Source: an uncultured Oscillospiraceae bacterium
Lineage (GTDB): Bacteria; Bacillota; Clostridia; Oscillospirales; Oscillospiraceae
NCBI GenBank assembly: GCA_947587485.1
Contig: CANPXZ010000001.1
Coordinates: 1-64,000 of the forward strand
Direction: 5' to 3'
Length of the DNA stretch: 64,000 nucleotides
Of this stretch, positions 25,648 through 34,157 are shown one piece after another; position 1 is the stretch's first letter, and every line of letters starts with the position of its first letter. A program made the translations under genes and the position numbers. The notes beneath the pieces were generated by a model. That model worked only from the letters and a program-made list of their open reading frames with translations, was not told the DNA's origin and searched no databases.

Positions 25648-26361
25648 TCAGGCAAACAGCGACGGGTCAAAACCAGGCTCGCTGTCCATAGAACTCACAT
25701 CGGAGAGAAGCTCGGCGTCTTCCATGTCACGAGCGGCATCGCTGCCGTCACTCCCGCCGTCATCACAGAGCTTGAAATCCCCGTCCATCATCACGTCGTC
25801 ATCGTTCTCCTCGACGGCGTCATCACGGTACCAGGACACGCCGGCGTCACACTCGTCCTTGGCGGGCTTGTATTCGCCGCCGATCTGGTCCGCGTACTCG
25901 TCAGGGTCAAACGGGTCGGGCTCGTTGGCCCAGGCGTCACGCAGGGCGTGGCGGATCTTGCGGATCATGCCGCGCGCCACGTTCTGTTTCGCGCCCTTGC
26001 ACTCAACGTTATCCACGTCATCCGCAGTGTCATAGGCGAACTTGCGCAGGACGACGATGTACCGGTTGCCGACCAGGGCCTTGAGCATGGCCGCCATCAG
26101 GGCCTTCTCATTGTCGTAGGGATAGCCGTACTCAGGATGGTAAGTCACACGGGTCTTCTCGCCGTCCGCCGTCTCGATCACGGTATGGGGGCCATTACGG
26201 TACAGGTTAACGACCTCGCTGCGAGCCATCAAGTGCGCGGCGGCAGCCTCCGAAACGGCAGTTGCGCCGACATTGAAGCCGGCCTGAAAACCATCCTTGA
26301 ACGCGGACTCGCGGATCTCGTCGGGATCCATGAACGGGCACCCATGCTTACGGTCACACAT
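25648..26361 (-). CDS. Hypothetical protein with acidic tail
   Basis: 237 residues. The N-terminal half contains HGCPFMDPDEIRESAFKDGF and a His/Tyr-rich beta part; the C-terminal third is strongly acidic (DDAVEENDDDVMMDGDFKL). No family recognised. Start at the ATG with SD AAGGAGG; the longer open frame runs into the promoter. First gene of its operon. Confidence 0.65.
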   Translation of the reverse strand: MCDRKHGCPFMDPDEIRESAFKDGFQAGFNVGATAVSEAAAAHLMARSEVVNLYRNGPHTVIETADGEKTRVTYHPEYGYPYDNEKALMAAMLKALVGNRYIVVLRKFAYDTADDVDNVECKGAKQNVARGMIRKIRHALRDAWANEPDPFDPDEYADQIGGEYKPAKDECDAGVSWYRDDAVEENDDDVMMDGDFKLCDDGGSDGSDAARDMEDAELLSDVSSMDSEPGFDPSLFA

Positions 26362-26426
26362 AGTTTGTATACCTCCTTGCCTTATTGCTGTGGGCTCATA
26401 TGTCCCACAAATGATCTGATAGTAAC

Positions 26427-26455
26427 AACATAACACAAAACTCTATAAAAGTCAA
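26427..26455 (-). promoter_or_regulatory. Promoter of the 26361-23976 operon
   Basis: TTGACT (26450-26455), 17-bp spacer ending TGTGT, TATGTT (26427-26432). Confidence 0.7.
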
Positions 26456-26461
26456 CAAATA

Positions 26462-28213
26462 TTAACAAAAAATTTCATGGTCGACCTGGAACTGCAGGTA
26501 CTCACTGTCATTGAACCGATTGATCCGGAATTTCCCGGCCAGCCGGAACACCTCGTCACTGCCGGCGCCATCCAGTCTGGAAAGAAACTCCGCCCCACCA
26601 AACCAGACCACCGTGATCATATGGTCCAGGCTGAGCCGCAAATGCGTCTGGTTCGCGCCCATCAGCTTACGCCCCATCACGTCCCGAGGCGTAAACAGCA
26701 GCGCGAATTCCGGCTCCTCCAACCCCTCACCAAACGGCCGCATCCGGTCGATCTCATGGGCATACTCAAAACAGAGGTCAAAATCGTCAGGCCGGCAGAC
26801 GGAAAAATCATAATTCCCCAGGCACGCACGGCCGTTCATCCCGACCGTATAATATCCGCCTGAACTACCCGAAACGGCCGGCATGTTCAGGAATCCCTGC
26901 TCCATGGCGTCACGCACGGCGCCCAACTGTTTCTTCGGCACATGCACGCCAAAGGCGTTTTCATGCCCGTCCGCCGTCACGCCGGGAATCGCGAAACACC
27001 CGTTCTTTGTACGCTCAAAGGTCCCGGGCGTACGTCCGGAACCGGAATACCCGTTCCCGTCCGGCCGCATCACCAAACACGGCTTCCCGTTCAGATCCAG
27101 CAGCTTGGACGCCAGCGGACCCAACAAACCTGGTTTTGCGTCGACCAGATAAATATATGGGGCATAGGCCTGTCTGGTATCTGAAACGAGGTTCTCATAC
27201 AGGACCTTGATCGCCTCTTTACGCGTCTCGTTATTCTCGATCAGCCACTGGAACAGGTCTTCCCGCTCCCCGTTGCGTTCCCAGGGGAACCGGGTGTATA
27301 ATAAGTCGTACAGGAGCCGGATGTCAGACCCCATCCGCTTGATGGAATTGAACAGAGGGCAGTACTTGAAGTCGTAGACCTCCTCCGTCACGTCCCCGGC
27401 CTGGACCTTCCCGCTCCGAAGCATGTGGAAGTGCAGGGCCCGCAAATTCTCAAACGGGGCCGCATAAACGTCCGGGAGCAGCGCAAGGTCACAGCCGAAA
27501 AACTCCGAAACGTCCTGGCAGTCCAGCAACTGGTTGAACAGCTCCACGCTCCGGCGGACCGTGCTGCGCGTGTCATGGATCACCGGCATCGCGTCGCCCC
27601 GGGAACCCAGCCCCGCAAACAGCACCAATTTCTCGATAAGGGATTTCACAGCCTCATTCCCGGTCAGCTCGCTGTACAGGCGAACCGCATGGAACGCCAT
27701 GTACGCGCCGCACACGCCTTTGAACGCGGCATTGGAACCGATCCGGGACGGGTCTACGATCACGGACGCCGACGTACGCATCGTCTCGATATGGTGGTCC
27801 GTCACCAGCACTTCAAGGCCGTGCGACCTGGCCCTTGCGACGGCATCCATCGCTCCGATCCCCACATCGCAGGTGAGCACGGCATCCGCGTCAGGAAATT
27901 CCGTCACGAGCCGCTCGATGTCTTCCGGCGTCATCCCGTAACCACGGTCCGTCTCCGGGGCAAACAGAGAAACATGAAATCCGAACAGGGACAGCCCGGC
28001 ATACAGGATGCACCCGGCGGAGATCCCATCCATGTCAAAATCCGGGAACACGACCACGTGTTTGCCGCCGTCATGCAGGCGCTTCAGGGCCAGCACCAGC
28101 GCGTCCTCATCCTGGAACACATAGCTGCCGGCATACAAGTCACGATGGATCCTGGTCAGATATTCATAATTATAACCTTTATGCAAAAAGCTCTCACGCA
28201 AAAGCCGGTTCAT
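26462..28213 (-). CDS. RecJ-like DHH-family phosphoesterase
   Basis: 583 residues. The DHH core is clear: VVFPDFDMDGISAGCI (motif I, near 57-72), AVLTCDVGIGA (motif II), VLVTDHHIE (motif III) and LFAGLGSRGDAMP (motif IV region). A DHHA1-like part follows, with GNGYSGSGRTPG (GGGH-type loop region) and NAFGVH. This is the layout of RecJ 5'-3' single-strand DNA exonucleases, but divergent. Start at ATG after GGAGG. It flanks the GTAACG-rich region, which fits a replication or recombination role. Confidence 0.85.
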   Translation of the reverse strand: MNRLLRESFLHKGYNYEYLTRIHRDLYAGSYVFQDEDALVLALKRLHDGGKHVVVFPDFDMDGISAGCILYAGLSLFGFHVSLFAPETDRGYGMTPEDIERLVTEFPDADAVLTCDVGIGAMDAVARARSHGLEVLVTDHHIETMRTSASVIVDPSRIGSNAAFKGVCGAYMAFHAVRLYSELTGNEAVKSLIEKLVLFAGLGSRGDAMPVIHDTRSTVRRSVELFNQLLDCQDVSEFFGCDLALLPDVYAAPFENLRALHFHMLRSGKVQAGDVTEEVYDFKYCPLFNSIKRMGSDIRLLYDLLYTRFPWERNGEREDLFQWLIENNETRKEAIKVLYENLVSDTRQAYAPYIYLVDAKPGLLGPLASKLLDLNGKPCLVMRPDGNGYSGSGRTPGTFERTKNGCFAIPGVTADGHENAFGVHVPKKQLGAVRDAMEQGFLNMPAVSGSSGGYYTVGMNGRACLGNYDFSVCRPDDFDLCFEYAHEIDRMRPFGEGLEEPEFALLFTPRDVMGRKLMGANQTHLRLSLDHMITVVWFGGAEFLSRLDGAGSDEVFRLAGKFRINRFNDSEYLQFQVDHEIFC

Positions 28214-28268
28214 GCCATGTCCTCCATTTCCACATTGGAGGGCGTCCAAACCCTCCTGCATGACATCA

Positions 28269-28297
28269 ATTATAACACAAAAGAAAACAAGATGCAA
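28269..28297 (-). promoter_or_regulatory. Promoter of the RecJ-like gene
   Basis: TTGCAT (28292-28297), 17-bp spacer ending TGTGT, TATAAT (28269-28274). Confidence 0.75.
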
Positions 28298-28394
28298 CAA
28301 GTTTATAGGCTTTTAATAAGAAAAATTTCGAGAAAGGATCACAGAAAAGCACACCTGCAGTTTTTTGACATGGTTTTTGAGCGTGAAAAATCGG

Positions 28395-28852
28395 CGTTAC
28401 AAGAAAGTGTAATAATCTTTGCACTTTTTAAGTGTGTAACGTTCTCGCGTTACACGCCGTTACAAAATTTTTCAAAAAACTGTAGAAATTATAGCAGAAA
28501 TTTTTTTGTAACGCGTGTAACGCCGATTTTGAAAAATTTTAATATAGAAAAAATTTCTTCCTAAATTGACTTTATTTTTAGCGTTACAAGCGTTACAAAA
28601 AAATAAATGATAAAATTCTTACAGTTTTTGGTGACACACGCGTAACGCCCTGTAACGGAGTGTGCAACATAAATGCGAAAACTGTAAGAGTTTCTACAGT
28701 TTCTTGTAACGTTTTACTTTTCAGGCTCGGGACCCTATGCTAAAAACTGCAGTTGCAAAAAATTTTTCCCGAAAAAAAATCTGTAACAGTTTCTGCAGTT
28801 TTTTCGATTTTGAAACAAAAATGAACAAAAACGAACATCGAAAAATGTAACG
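28395..28852. repeat. GTAACG site cluster, candidate origin or partition locus
   Basis: GTAACG/CGTTAC occurs 12 times: 28395, 28436, 28448, 28458, 28508, 28517, 28582, 28591, 28642, 28652, 28706, 28847. Many are paired in the same orientation 9-10 bp apart, about one helical turn. Pair orientation alternates. The sequence is AT-rich, unlike its surroundings, non-coding, and transcription diverges from it. Interspersed CTGTAG/CTGCAG words next to T runs form a second motif set. Iterons of a replication origin, a centromere-like site, or a large operator would all look like this. Confidence 0.65.
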
Positions 28853-29144
28853 TGTGTCACCGGCCGTTTTTGAAACCGTCCCAAAAACCGGCCCGAAAAA
28901 CGCCCCCGATCCGGCGTCCTTTCCACCCTTCCGCGAAGCCACATCCGGCCCCAAAACCCGCCCCGCGGCACCTTCCGGACACCTGTCATGGCGGGCGGGC
29001 CGGCACGTTTATGGCCGAGGCCGGCACGGGAACGGGAGCGCTGACGCGCCCCGTCCCCGTGCAAGAAAAGTGAGGGAACCTGGAAACGGGTGACCGGAAA
29101 CACATCAAAATCAAACTTTATATCATAGAGAGGAATGAATAATT
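28853..29144. other. GC-rich spacer before the plus-strand island
   Basis: After the last GTAACG site the sequence turns GC-rich with no convincing gene. A TATATCAT element about 25 bases before the start at 29145 may be the -10 of the plus-strand genes, but no good -35 is seen. Confidence 0.4.
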
Positions 29145-30491
29145 ATGAAGAAAATGATGAAAGTTTATGCAGCGGCTCTCGCAGCCACCCTCATGGTGGC
29201 CATGCTTGCCGGCTGCGCAAAAGACTATGCGGACGCCGCTCCGACGGCTTCCGGCACGGTCACAACCGAGCCTGCCGTCACCCAGCCCATCGACGAGAAC
29301 GACACCCCGATGTCCGGTACGCCCGAGCCGACGGAAGACGTCGACAGCACGGACACGGTAGAAGACGAAGAATACCCTGCAATCATCCAGTGGCATTTGG
29401 ACACAAAATGTGATGACGCCGCCCGCGCAAGATGGGACAAAGGTTGGGCCGCCAAAACAGAAGAAGAGCGCGAAACGACCGTCGCCTATTTTGAAAAGGA
29501 ATACGGTGACGAATATCAGGCATACCTGAATGGGGAAGACTACGTTGACCCTAAAACGAAATTTGGTTCCATCGAAGCCATCGCCGCCCTTGGCGGCAAA
29601 CAGGCCACCGTGCAGAAAGACACGGAAGAATGCCTGGTTTATATTTTCGATGAGGAAAAGAACCACGGCAACCCTTATGACGTGACCTGGGACTATGGCA
29701 AGGACTATGATTCTTACATCAATGCGGCCGACTGGTCGCTGGTGTTCGACGCCGGGTATTACAAAGCCACGTTCCCGATGCTGGCACAGCTGTACCACAA
29801 CGACGACGCGCTGCTCTTAAAGCACTTCCAGACCGTCGGCATCCATGAGGGCCGCCAGGCGTCTGAGAAATTCAACGTTGCCGCCTATATGGACAACTGT
29901 GGCAAGGCACTGCGTGACGCCTTCGGCGACAACTATGAGTGCTATTATATCTACTACCTGCTCCATCAGGACACCGAGTCTGGCGTAAAGACCACCGGTT
30001 CCTATAAGAAGCAGCTTGCGCAGGAGCTCACGGCTATCCAGGAGAGGGAGTTCAAAGCTGTCAACAAATACCGTGAGGAAGTCGGTGCCCAGGACGTCGA
30101 ATTTGACTCCGAGCTCGCTGCATTTGCGGGTTACAGGGCCTACATGGACTGCACCAAAGGCTGGGACGCCCATGATGGTATGTTTTATCTGACGGACAAC
30201 AACAAGATGCGCAGCATGTTCTTTGGCCCTATCGGAGCCGACATCTACTGTGAAAACAAGTACACTGTTGCCGGACGCGACGGTTGGGAACACACCGCAG
30301 ACCAGGGTAAGGGGTATCGTAACTCCGAAGGCCATTATAAGACCATGATAGACACGGACTTCAACTACGTCGGCTGTGGGAACTATTATGTGTCCGACCA
30401 GGATTACAACTGGGGCGGCGAATATGACACCAACGTCATCACGCTCGACAGCTATGCGGACACCGTAGATACCGCTTACAACAATAAGTAA
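29145..30491 (+). CDS. Lipoprotein with CAP/SCP-like domain
   Basis: 448 residues. Signal peptide with lipobox LAGC (residues 21-24), then a Thr/Pro/Glu-rich linker, a repeated helical segment (HFQTVGIHEGRQASEKFNVA) found in Clostridia surface proteins, and from about 310 a CAP-like domain (FKAVNKYREEVGAQDVEFDS; EGHYKTMIDTDFNYVGCG). CAP domains are extracellular, often peptidoglycan- or lipid-associated. The canonical His of the first CAP motif is not obvious. The only large plus-strand gene in the window. Confidence 0.8.
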   Translation: MKKMMKVYAAALAATLMVAMLAGCAKDYADAAPTASGTVTTEPAVTQPIDENDTPMSGTPEPTEDVDSTDTVEDEEYPAIIQWHLDTKCDDAARARWDKGWAAKTEEERETTVAYFEKEYGDEYQAYLNGEDYVDPKTKFGSIEAIAALGGKQATVQKDTEECLVYIFDEEKNHGNPYDVTWDYGKDYDSYINAADWSLVFDAGYYKATFPMLAQLYHNDDALLLKHFQTVGIHEGRQASEKFNVAAYMDNCGKALRDAFGDNYECYYIYYLLHQDTESGVKTTGSYKKQLAQELTAIQEREFKAVNKYREEVGAQDVEFDSELAAFAGYRAYMDCTKGWDAHDGMFYLTDNNKMRSMFFGPIGADIYCENKYTVAGRDGWEHTADQGKGYRNSEGHYKTMIDTDFNYVGCGNYYVSDQDYNWGGEYDTNVITLDSYADTVDTAYNNK

Positions 30492-30500
30492 CAAACAAAC

Positions 30501-30528
30501 GGCCCGTTCCGGATTCTCGGGACGGGCC
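30501..30528 (+). terminator. GC hairpin after the CAP lipoprotein
   Basis: GGCCCGTTCCG paired with CGGGACGGGCC, loop GATTCT. No T run follows, so it may be an attenuator or mRNA 3' stabiliser before the small membrane protein. Confidence 0.5.
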
Positions 30529-30560
30529 ATGCTCAAATTTGAAAAGAGAGGTGAAATATA

Positions 30561-30749
30561 ATGAAAAAGTATTATCTGGTAGAAGCCGATTACAACTGCG
30601 GCAAGGTCGAAAGAGAGTACCGCAGGACCTCCGTGTTTACCGGTATCGGCCGCGTCATTGGCTTCGCCCTGATGTTCGGCGGCGGCTTCGTCATCGGCCA
30701 GGTGCTCCGCGGAGTCATCCAGGGCATCATGCTCCTGCTTGGTGTCTGA
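30561..30749 (+). CDS. Small membrane protein
   Basis: 62 residues: a charged N-terminal 24 residues (KKYYLVEADYNCGKVEREYR) and one hydrophobic, glycine-rich segment of about 33 residues to the end (IGFALMFGGGFVIGQVL..). SD GAGAGGTG 8 bases before the ATG. No family recognised. Between the CAP lipoprotein and a terminator. Confidence 0.6.
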   Translation: MKKYYLVEADYNCGKVEREYRRTSVFTGIGRVIGFALMFGGGFVIGQVLRGVIQGIMLLLGV

Positions 30750-30757
30750 ATCTCAAA

Positions 30758-30843
30758 ACCCCGCCCCGGGCGCCGCGGCGGACGGCAGAGCCCCGCGCCT
30801 GCTGTCCGCTGTAAAATGCCCGCCGGCGGGGTATTCTTTTATT
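30758..30843 (+). terminator. Large terminator hairpin
   Basis: ACCCCGCC (30758-30765) pairs with GGCGGGGT (30825-30832), enclosing a second stem (GCGGACGGCAG with CTGCTGTCCGC), and is followed by ATTCTTTTATT. Confidence 0.65.
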
Positions 30844-30865
30844 ATGCCATAAAGAAGGTGGCAAC

Positions 30866-31276
30866 ATGAGTGAAAAATTAAACCTGGCACAAGCCATCGA
30901 CCCCAGGTATTTGATAAATGTCAACTTCGACAGTCTGAACTACCCCTCGGCCGAAAATGCTTTCCAGGCTTCGAAACAGCCAATCCTGAAACGTCAGCAA
31001 TACCAGACGATGACCCCGGAGCGAGCCGCCTACCGCGGCTCGTTTGCATCCGGGCAGCATCGTCCCGACGAATATCAGAACATGTACCAGATCCAGAAAC
31101 GAAAATTTTCCAAGAAACCGCTTCGCGGCATGCTCAAAGCCTCGGGTGACACCCCGCTCATCTTTTACAATACGAGACACGAGACATATTGGGGCGTGTG
31201 CACCTGCAGATATTGCAACGGCACCGGAGAAAACAACCTTGGAAAGATCCTGGAACAGATACGATCCGAAATATAA
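30866..31276 (+). CDS. NADAR-family ADP-ribose glycosidase-like protein
   Basis: 136 residues, short for the family. FDSLNYPSAENAFQASK matches the YPSxExAFQAxK motif, and WGVCTCRYCNGTGENNLGKI followed by LEQIR matches the C-terminal G.G.N.LGxxLxxxR signature of NADAR (YbiA-like, DUF1768) proteins. Members cleave N-glycosidic bonds to ADP-ribose; some reverse ADP-ribosylation of guanine in DNA by DarT-type toxins and act as antitoxins or antidefence. SD AAGAAGG. Followed by a strong terminator. Confidence 0.75.
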   Translation: MSEKLNLAQAIDPRYLINVNFDSLNYPSAENAFQASKQPILKRQQYQTMTPERAAYRGSFASGQHRPDEYQNMYQIQKRKFSKKPLRGMLKASGDTPLIFYNTRHETYWGVCTCRYCNGTGENNLGKILEQIRSEI

Positions 31277-31318
31277 ATCCCGCCACAGGTCTTCAGGCCC
31301 GTGACGGGATTTTTTTTT
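31275..31318 (+). terminator. Terminator of the plus-strand island
   Basis: AAATCCCG..CAC paired with GTG..CGGGATTT, then nine T. Its complement may also serve the convergent minus gene ending at 31331. Confidence 0.85.
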
Positions 31319-31330
31319 CAACATGTATTA

Positions 31331-33415
31331 CTAACCAAGTTGATCTTCTTCCTGATCATCAGCAGGAGTCTCAGCATCTGCTCTCCCGTTATTGCTATCA
31401 TTGTCTCCGAGCGCATTGCGGAGTTTCGCCAGGGCTTCAGATTTCGTTTGTACCACACCCTCACCGCCTGTAGCAGCCATTGCTTCAGTTGGCGTATGGG
31501 GTGTCTTATCTTTATCATCAGCCACATCTGCCGAAGGCTCTTCCCCAGACCCGTCAGATCCATCCGGATAATCAAACTCGCCATCCGGGGGTGCATCATC
31601 GTAGTCCATATTATTATCGACAGGAACGACATTACCGTATTCGTCACGATAATAGCCCTCGGGTATTTGTTCTTGCTTTTTACCAGTTTCAGGCTTCGCA
31701 AACTGTTCCTGGTCTTCAGGTTTCGCAGCCTGTTCCTGATCTTCAGGTTTCGCAGCCTGTTCCTGATCTTCAGATTTCACAGCCTGTTCCTGATCTTCAG
31801 ATTTCACAGCCTGTTCCTGATCTTCAGATTTCACAGCCTGTTCCTGATCTTCAGGTTTCGCAGGCCGCTCCAAACTGTCCTTACGGACATAACCAGCCAT
31901 GTCAGCGACCTTGTCAACAGCTTTGCGTGTACAGGCGCCGACCGTCTTCCCGACAGCTTTCATAAAATCCAGGAACCCGCCCCTCATCAGCTCACGCTCG
32001 TCCTGGACATTGATCACAGACGCGGCCTCCAATGCGGCGCTTTCCGGCGTATGGTCATGGTCACCGGCCTTCCTGTGCGCGTCACGCACGGCTTTGATCT
32101 CATCATTGATCTTCCGGCCCGTGTCCTTCAGCCACATCACGGCTGGAAACTGGCAAAACGTCTGGTAAGACGGGGAACGACGGATCGTATCGCGCAGGTC
32201 TTCGGCCTTTGCCCACAGGATGCCGGTGGCGGCTGTCACAAACCCGCCGACAGCAATGGCGCCTTTCTTCACGCCGCTCACGATCAACTTGCCGGCCTTC
32301 ACGGCCTGGGACTCATCCTCAGAAACTTCCGTACGGCCATCCGTCTCAGGCTTCTTTCCAGAATTCTTGATCTTGTCAGCAATGCCGGAAAACAGCCCGG
32401 ACTTCCTCTCCGTTCTCCCACCGGCGTCACGGGTGTTCTCATCCGTTTTTTTCTGTCCAGCGGATTTATCAGGATATGGAACGGTTTTCCCGTTCGTAAT
32501 TGCAGCGGCATTGGCATTACCCATCTGAAGAATGTCGTTGTAGATAGAACCAGCCCGCGCATTGAGCTTCTCAAAACGGTCAAGCTCTTTCTTCAGCTCC
32601 TTAGCAATCCGCTTCCCACGCAGCGTCGCACGCTGTGATGTTGACAAGTAGTTTGCGGGGTCAAGCAGGGTCCGCATCACCGGCATATTCCGGGCGGACA
32701 TTGCCATAATCGTAGAAATCGCCATGCCAGCCTGATACTGACTATCGCTCAAACCACCACTTTTGCGAAGAGCGGTAAGTTGATCATCGGTCTCAGCACT
32801 GTCGTTTTCATGTTTTGCCGACTTAGGTTTTCGGCCATCATCAGCAGATTGCTCATTTTTGTTTTTTGTCTGTTGATCCAATACAGCCTCTTCTTCTGCT
32901 GCCGCTTGTCTTTCTGCGTCAGTCGTCTTCTTTCTAACGGCTGCAGAAAGATCACGGCCATCACCGGATGGATTCTGGACGCCAGGACCATTTTTTTCAG
33001 CATTTGTTTGCCTATCATCTGAAACACGTTTTTCAGGGACAGGGCGGGACATCATATCGCGAAGGTCTGACATTTCGATCGTATCCTTACCGGTGCGCGC
33101 ACTGTAGGAATCAAAAGCGCCATGGTAACTTGTCAAAATTTGAGAAGTTTGATCGTCGAGTGTGGACATCAGGCAATCATACATCAAATCGTTATTTGGG
33201 TCATCTTTTGTATAGCCACATGCAGACAAAGATTCACCACAGTTTTTCCAAAGGTTGTCACGAAATTCATCGAAATCACCAATACGAAGAAGATCAAAAT
33301 CTCCGCCACACACGCTGAGAAGTTTTATGATCTCCTGGCGCGTGCTATCAAGCACATTTTTCTTTGTAATAAAAGACGGATCTTTCGATTCCGGCCATTT
33401 ATTCAGGTCACCCAT
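31331..33415 (-). CDS. Acidic repeat-containing protein, unknown
   Basis: 694 residues. The N-terminal 120 residues look globular and helical (WPESKDPSFITKKN..; DDPNNDLMYDCLMSTLDDQ). A charged middle includes a hydrophobic stretch (GAIAVGGFVTAATGILWAKA). A tandem repeat follows of a 9-residue unit EDQEQAxKx, about six copies encoded by 27-bp repeats at about 31692-31865, then an acidic tail with YYRDEYGNVVPVDNN. Start at ATG after AAAGGAG. No family recognised; composition is like virion-internal or scaffold proteins. Confidence 0.65.
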   Translation of the reverse strand: MGDLNKWPESKDPSFITKKNVLDSTRQEIIKLLSVCGGDFDLLRIGDFDEFRDNLWKNCGESLSACGYTKDDPNNDLMYDCLMSTLDDQTSQILTSYHGAFDSYSARTGKDTIEMSDLRDMMSRPVPEKRVSDDRQTNAEKNGPGVQNPSGDGRDLSAAVRKKTTDAERQAAAEEEAVLDQQTKNKNEQSADDGRKPKSAKHENDSAETDDQLTALRKSGGLSDSQYQAGMAISTIMAMSARNMPVMRTLLDPANYLSTSQRATLRGKRIAKELKKELDRFEKLNARAGSIYNDILQMGNANAAAITNGKTVPYPDKSAGQKKTDENTRDAGGRTERKSGLFSGIADKIKNSGKKPETDGRTEVSEDESQAVKAGKLIVSGVKKGAIAVGGFVTAATGILWAKAEDLRDTIRRSPSYQTFCQFPAVMWLKDTGRKINDEIKAVRDAHRKAGDHDHTPESAALEAASVINVQDERELMRGGFLDFMKAVGKTVGACTRKAVDKVADMAGYVRKDSLERPAKPEDQEQAVKSEDQEQAVKSEDQEQAVKSEDQEQAAKPEDQEQAAKPEDQEQFAKPETGKKQEQIPEGYYRDEYGNVVPVDNNMDYDDAPPDGEFDYPDGSDGSGEEPSADVADDKDKTPHTPTEAMAATGGEGVVQTKSEALAKLRNALGDNDSNNGRADAETPADDQEEDQLG
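31692..31865 (-). repeat. In-frame 27-bp minisatellite
   Basis: Six near-identical 27-bp units encode EDQEQAVKS/EDQEQAAKP. Units differ at a few bases (GGTTTCGC versus GATTTCAC blocks), consistent with slippage or unequal crossing-over that preserves the frame. Confidence 0.85.
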
Positions 33416-33433
33416 TTTTGTCACACTCCTTTA

Positions 33434-33727
33434 TCACAGGGACATCTCGACATCACGTTCACGCTGTTCTTTCGCGTCATTCGTAACACGAAGCTGGGAC
33501 AGCGAATGTGCGCCTTCGGTCTCCGCTTTTTTATACATTTCCCTGCTGTCCTTCTTACCTTTGATATAGGCATCCGCCGTCTTCTTGACAGCATCAACAG
33601 CCGCATCGACGCGCGACATAGCACGGTCCACGCCGCCCCTGACCGCACGCTCGATCTCACCGGTCGTCCGTGCGGTACGGAGGGACACACGGATCCGCCG
33701 GCGCGCTTTACCAGAACCACCCATCAT
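33434..33727 (-). CDS. Small basic protein
   Basis: 97 residues, N-terminus very basic (GGSGKARRRIRVSLRTARTT), then an amphipathic helix (DRAMSRVDAAVDAVKKTADA). Could bind nucleic acid. No family recognised. Start at ATG after AAAGGAG. It lies in the run of genes driven from 36844. Confidence 0.6.
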   Translation of the reverse strand: MMGGSGKARRRIRVSLRTARTTGEIERAVRGGVDRAMSRVDAAVDAVKKTADAYIKGKKDSREMYKKAETEGAHSLSQLRVTNDAKEQRERDVEMSL

Positions 33728-33752
33728 GGTCGCCACACTCCTTTCAAGATTA

Positions 33753-33788
33753 TAAAGAAATGACGGACCCCGTCAGAAACGGGATCCG
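33753..33788 (-). terminator. Terminator-like hairpin between small genes
   Basis: GACGGA.CCCGT paired with ACGGGGTCCGTC, then ATTTCTTT on the minus strand; probably partial termination between 33798 and 33727. Confidence 0.55.
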
Positions 33789-33797
33789 TCAGCAGAT

Positions 33798-34127
33798 TCA
33801 GCCGATATCGGGCCCGTCGTAGCTTTCATCTTCCACGGCCGGCTCGTCCATCTCGACATCCGGGGCGGGCTCGGCCTGCATGGCCTCACGCATCACCGGC
33901 GCGTCCAGCGCCTCGATATTGTGCTCCAGGTCATGATCCTTACGCACGCTGGGCTCGGCAAGCATGGCGCCGGAGACCTCGGCAGCCTTATCAGACACTT
34001 CCTTCGCCATGGTCACCGCGGCACTGGAGCCAACGGCAATATTCACGGCACAGGTAACCTCCTCAACGCTGTGGCTGGGTTTGCCGCCAAGCTCAGCAAT
34101 CAGAGAATCATCGATCATGTTAGGCAT
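33798..34127 (-). CDS. Small acidic protein
   Basis: 109 residues. Helical N-terminus (PNMIDDSLIAELGGKPSHSV) and Met/Glu/Pro-rich tail ending ESYDGPDIG. The YDGPD motif recurs at the C-terminus of the gene at 48194. SD AAGGAAGG. No family recognised. Confidence 0.6.
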   Translation of the reverse strand: MPNMIDDSLIAELGGKPSHSVEEVTCAVNIAVGSSAAVTMAKEVSDKAAEVSGAMLAEPSVRKDHDLEHNIEALDAPVMREAMQAEPAPDVEMDEPAVEDESYDGPDIG

Positions 34128-34157
34128 AATATGATACCTTCCTTTCTCAGGTTTTGT

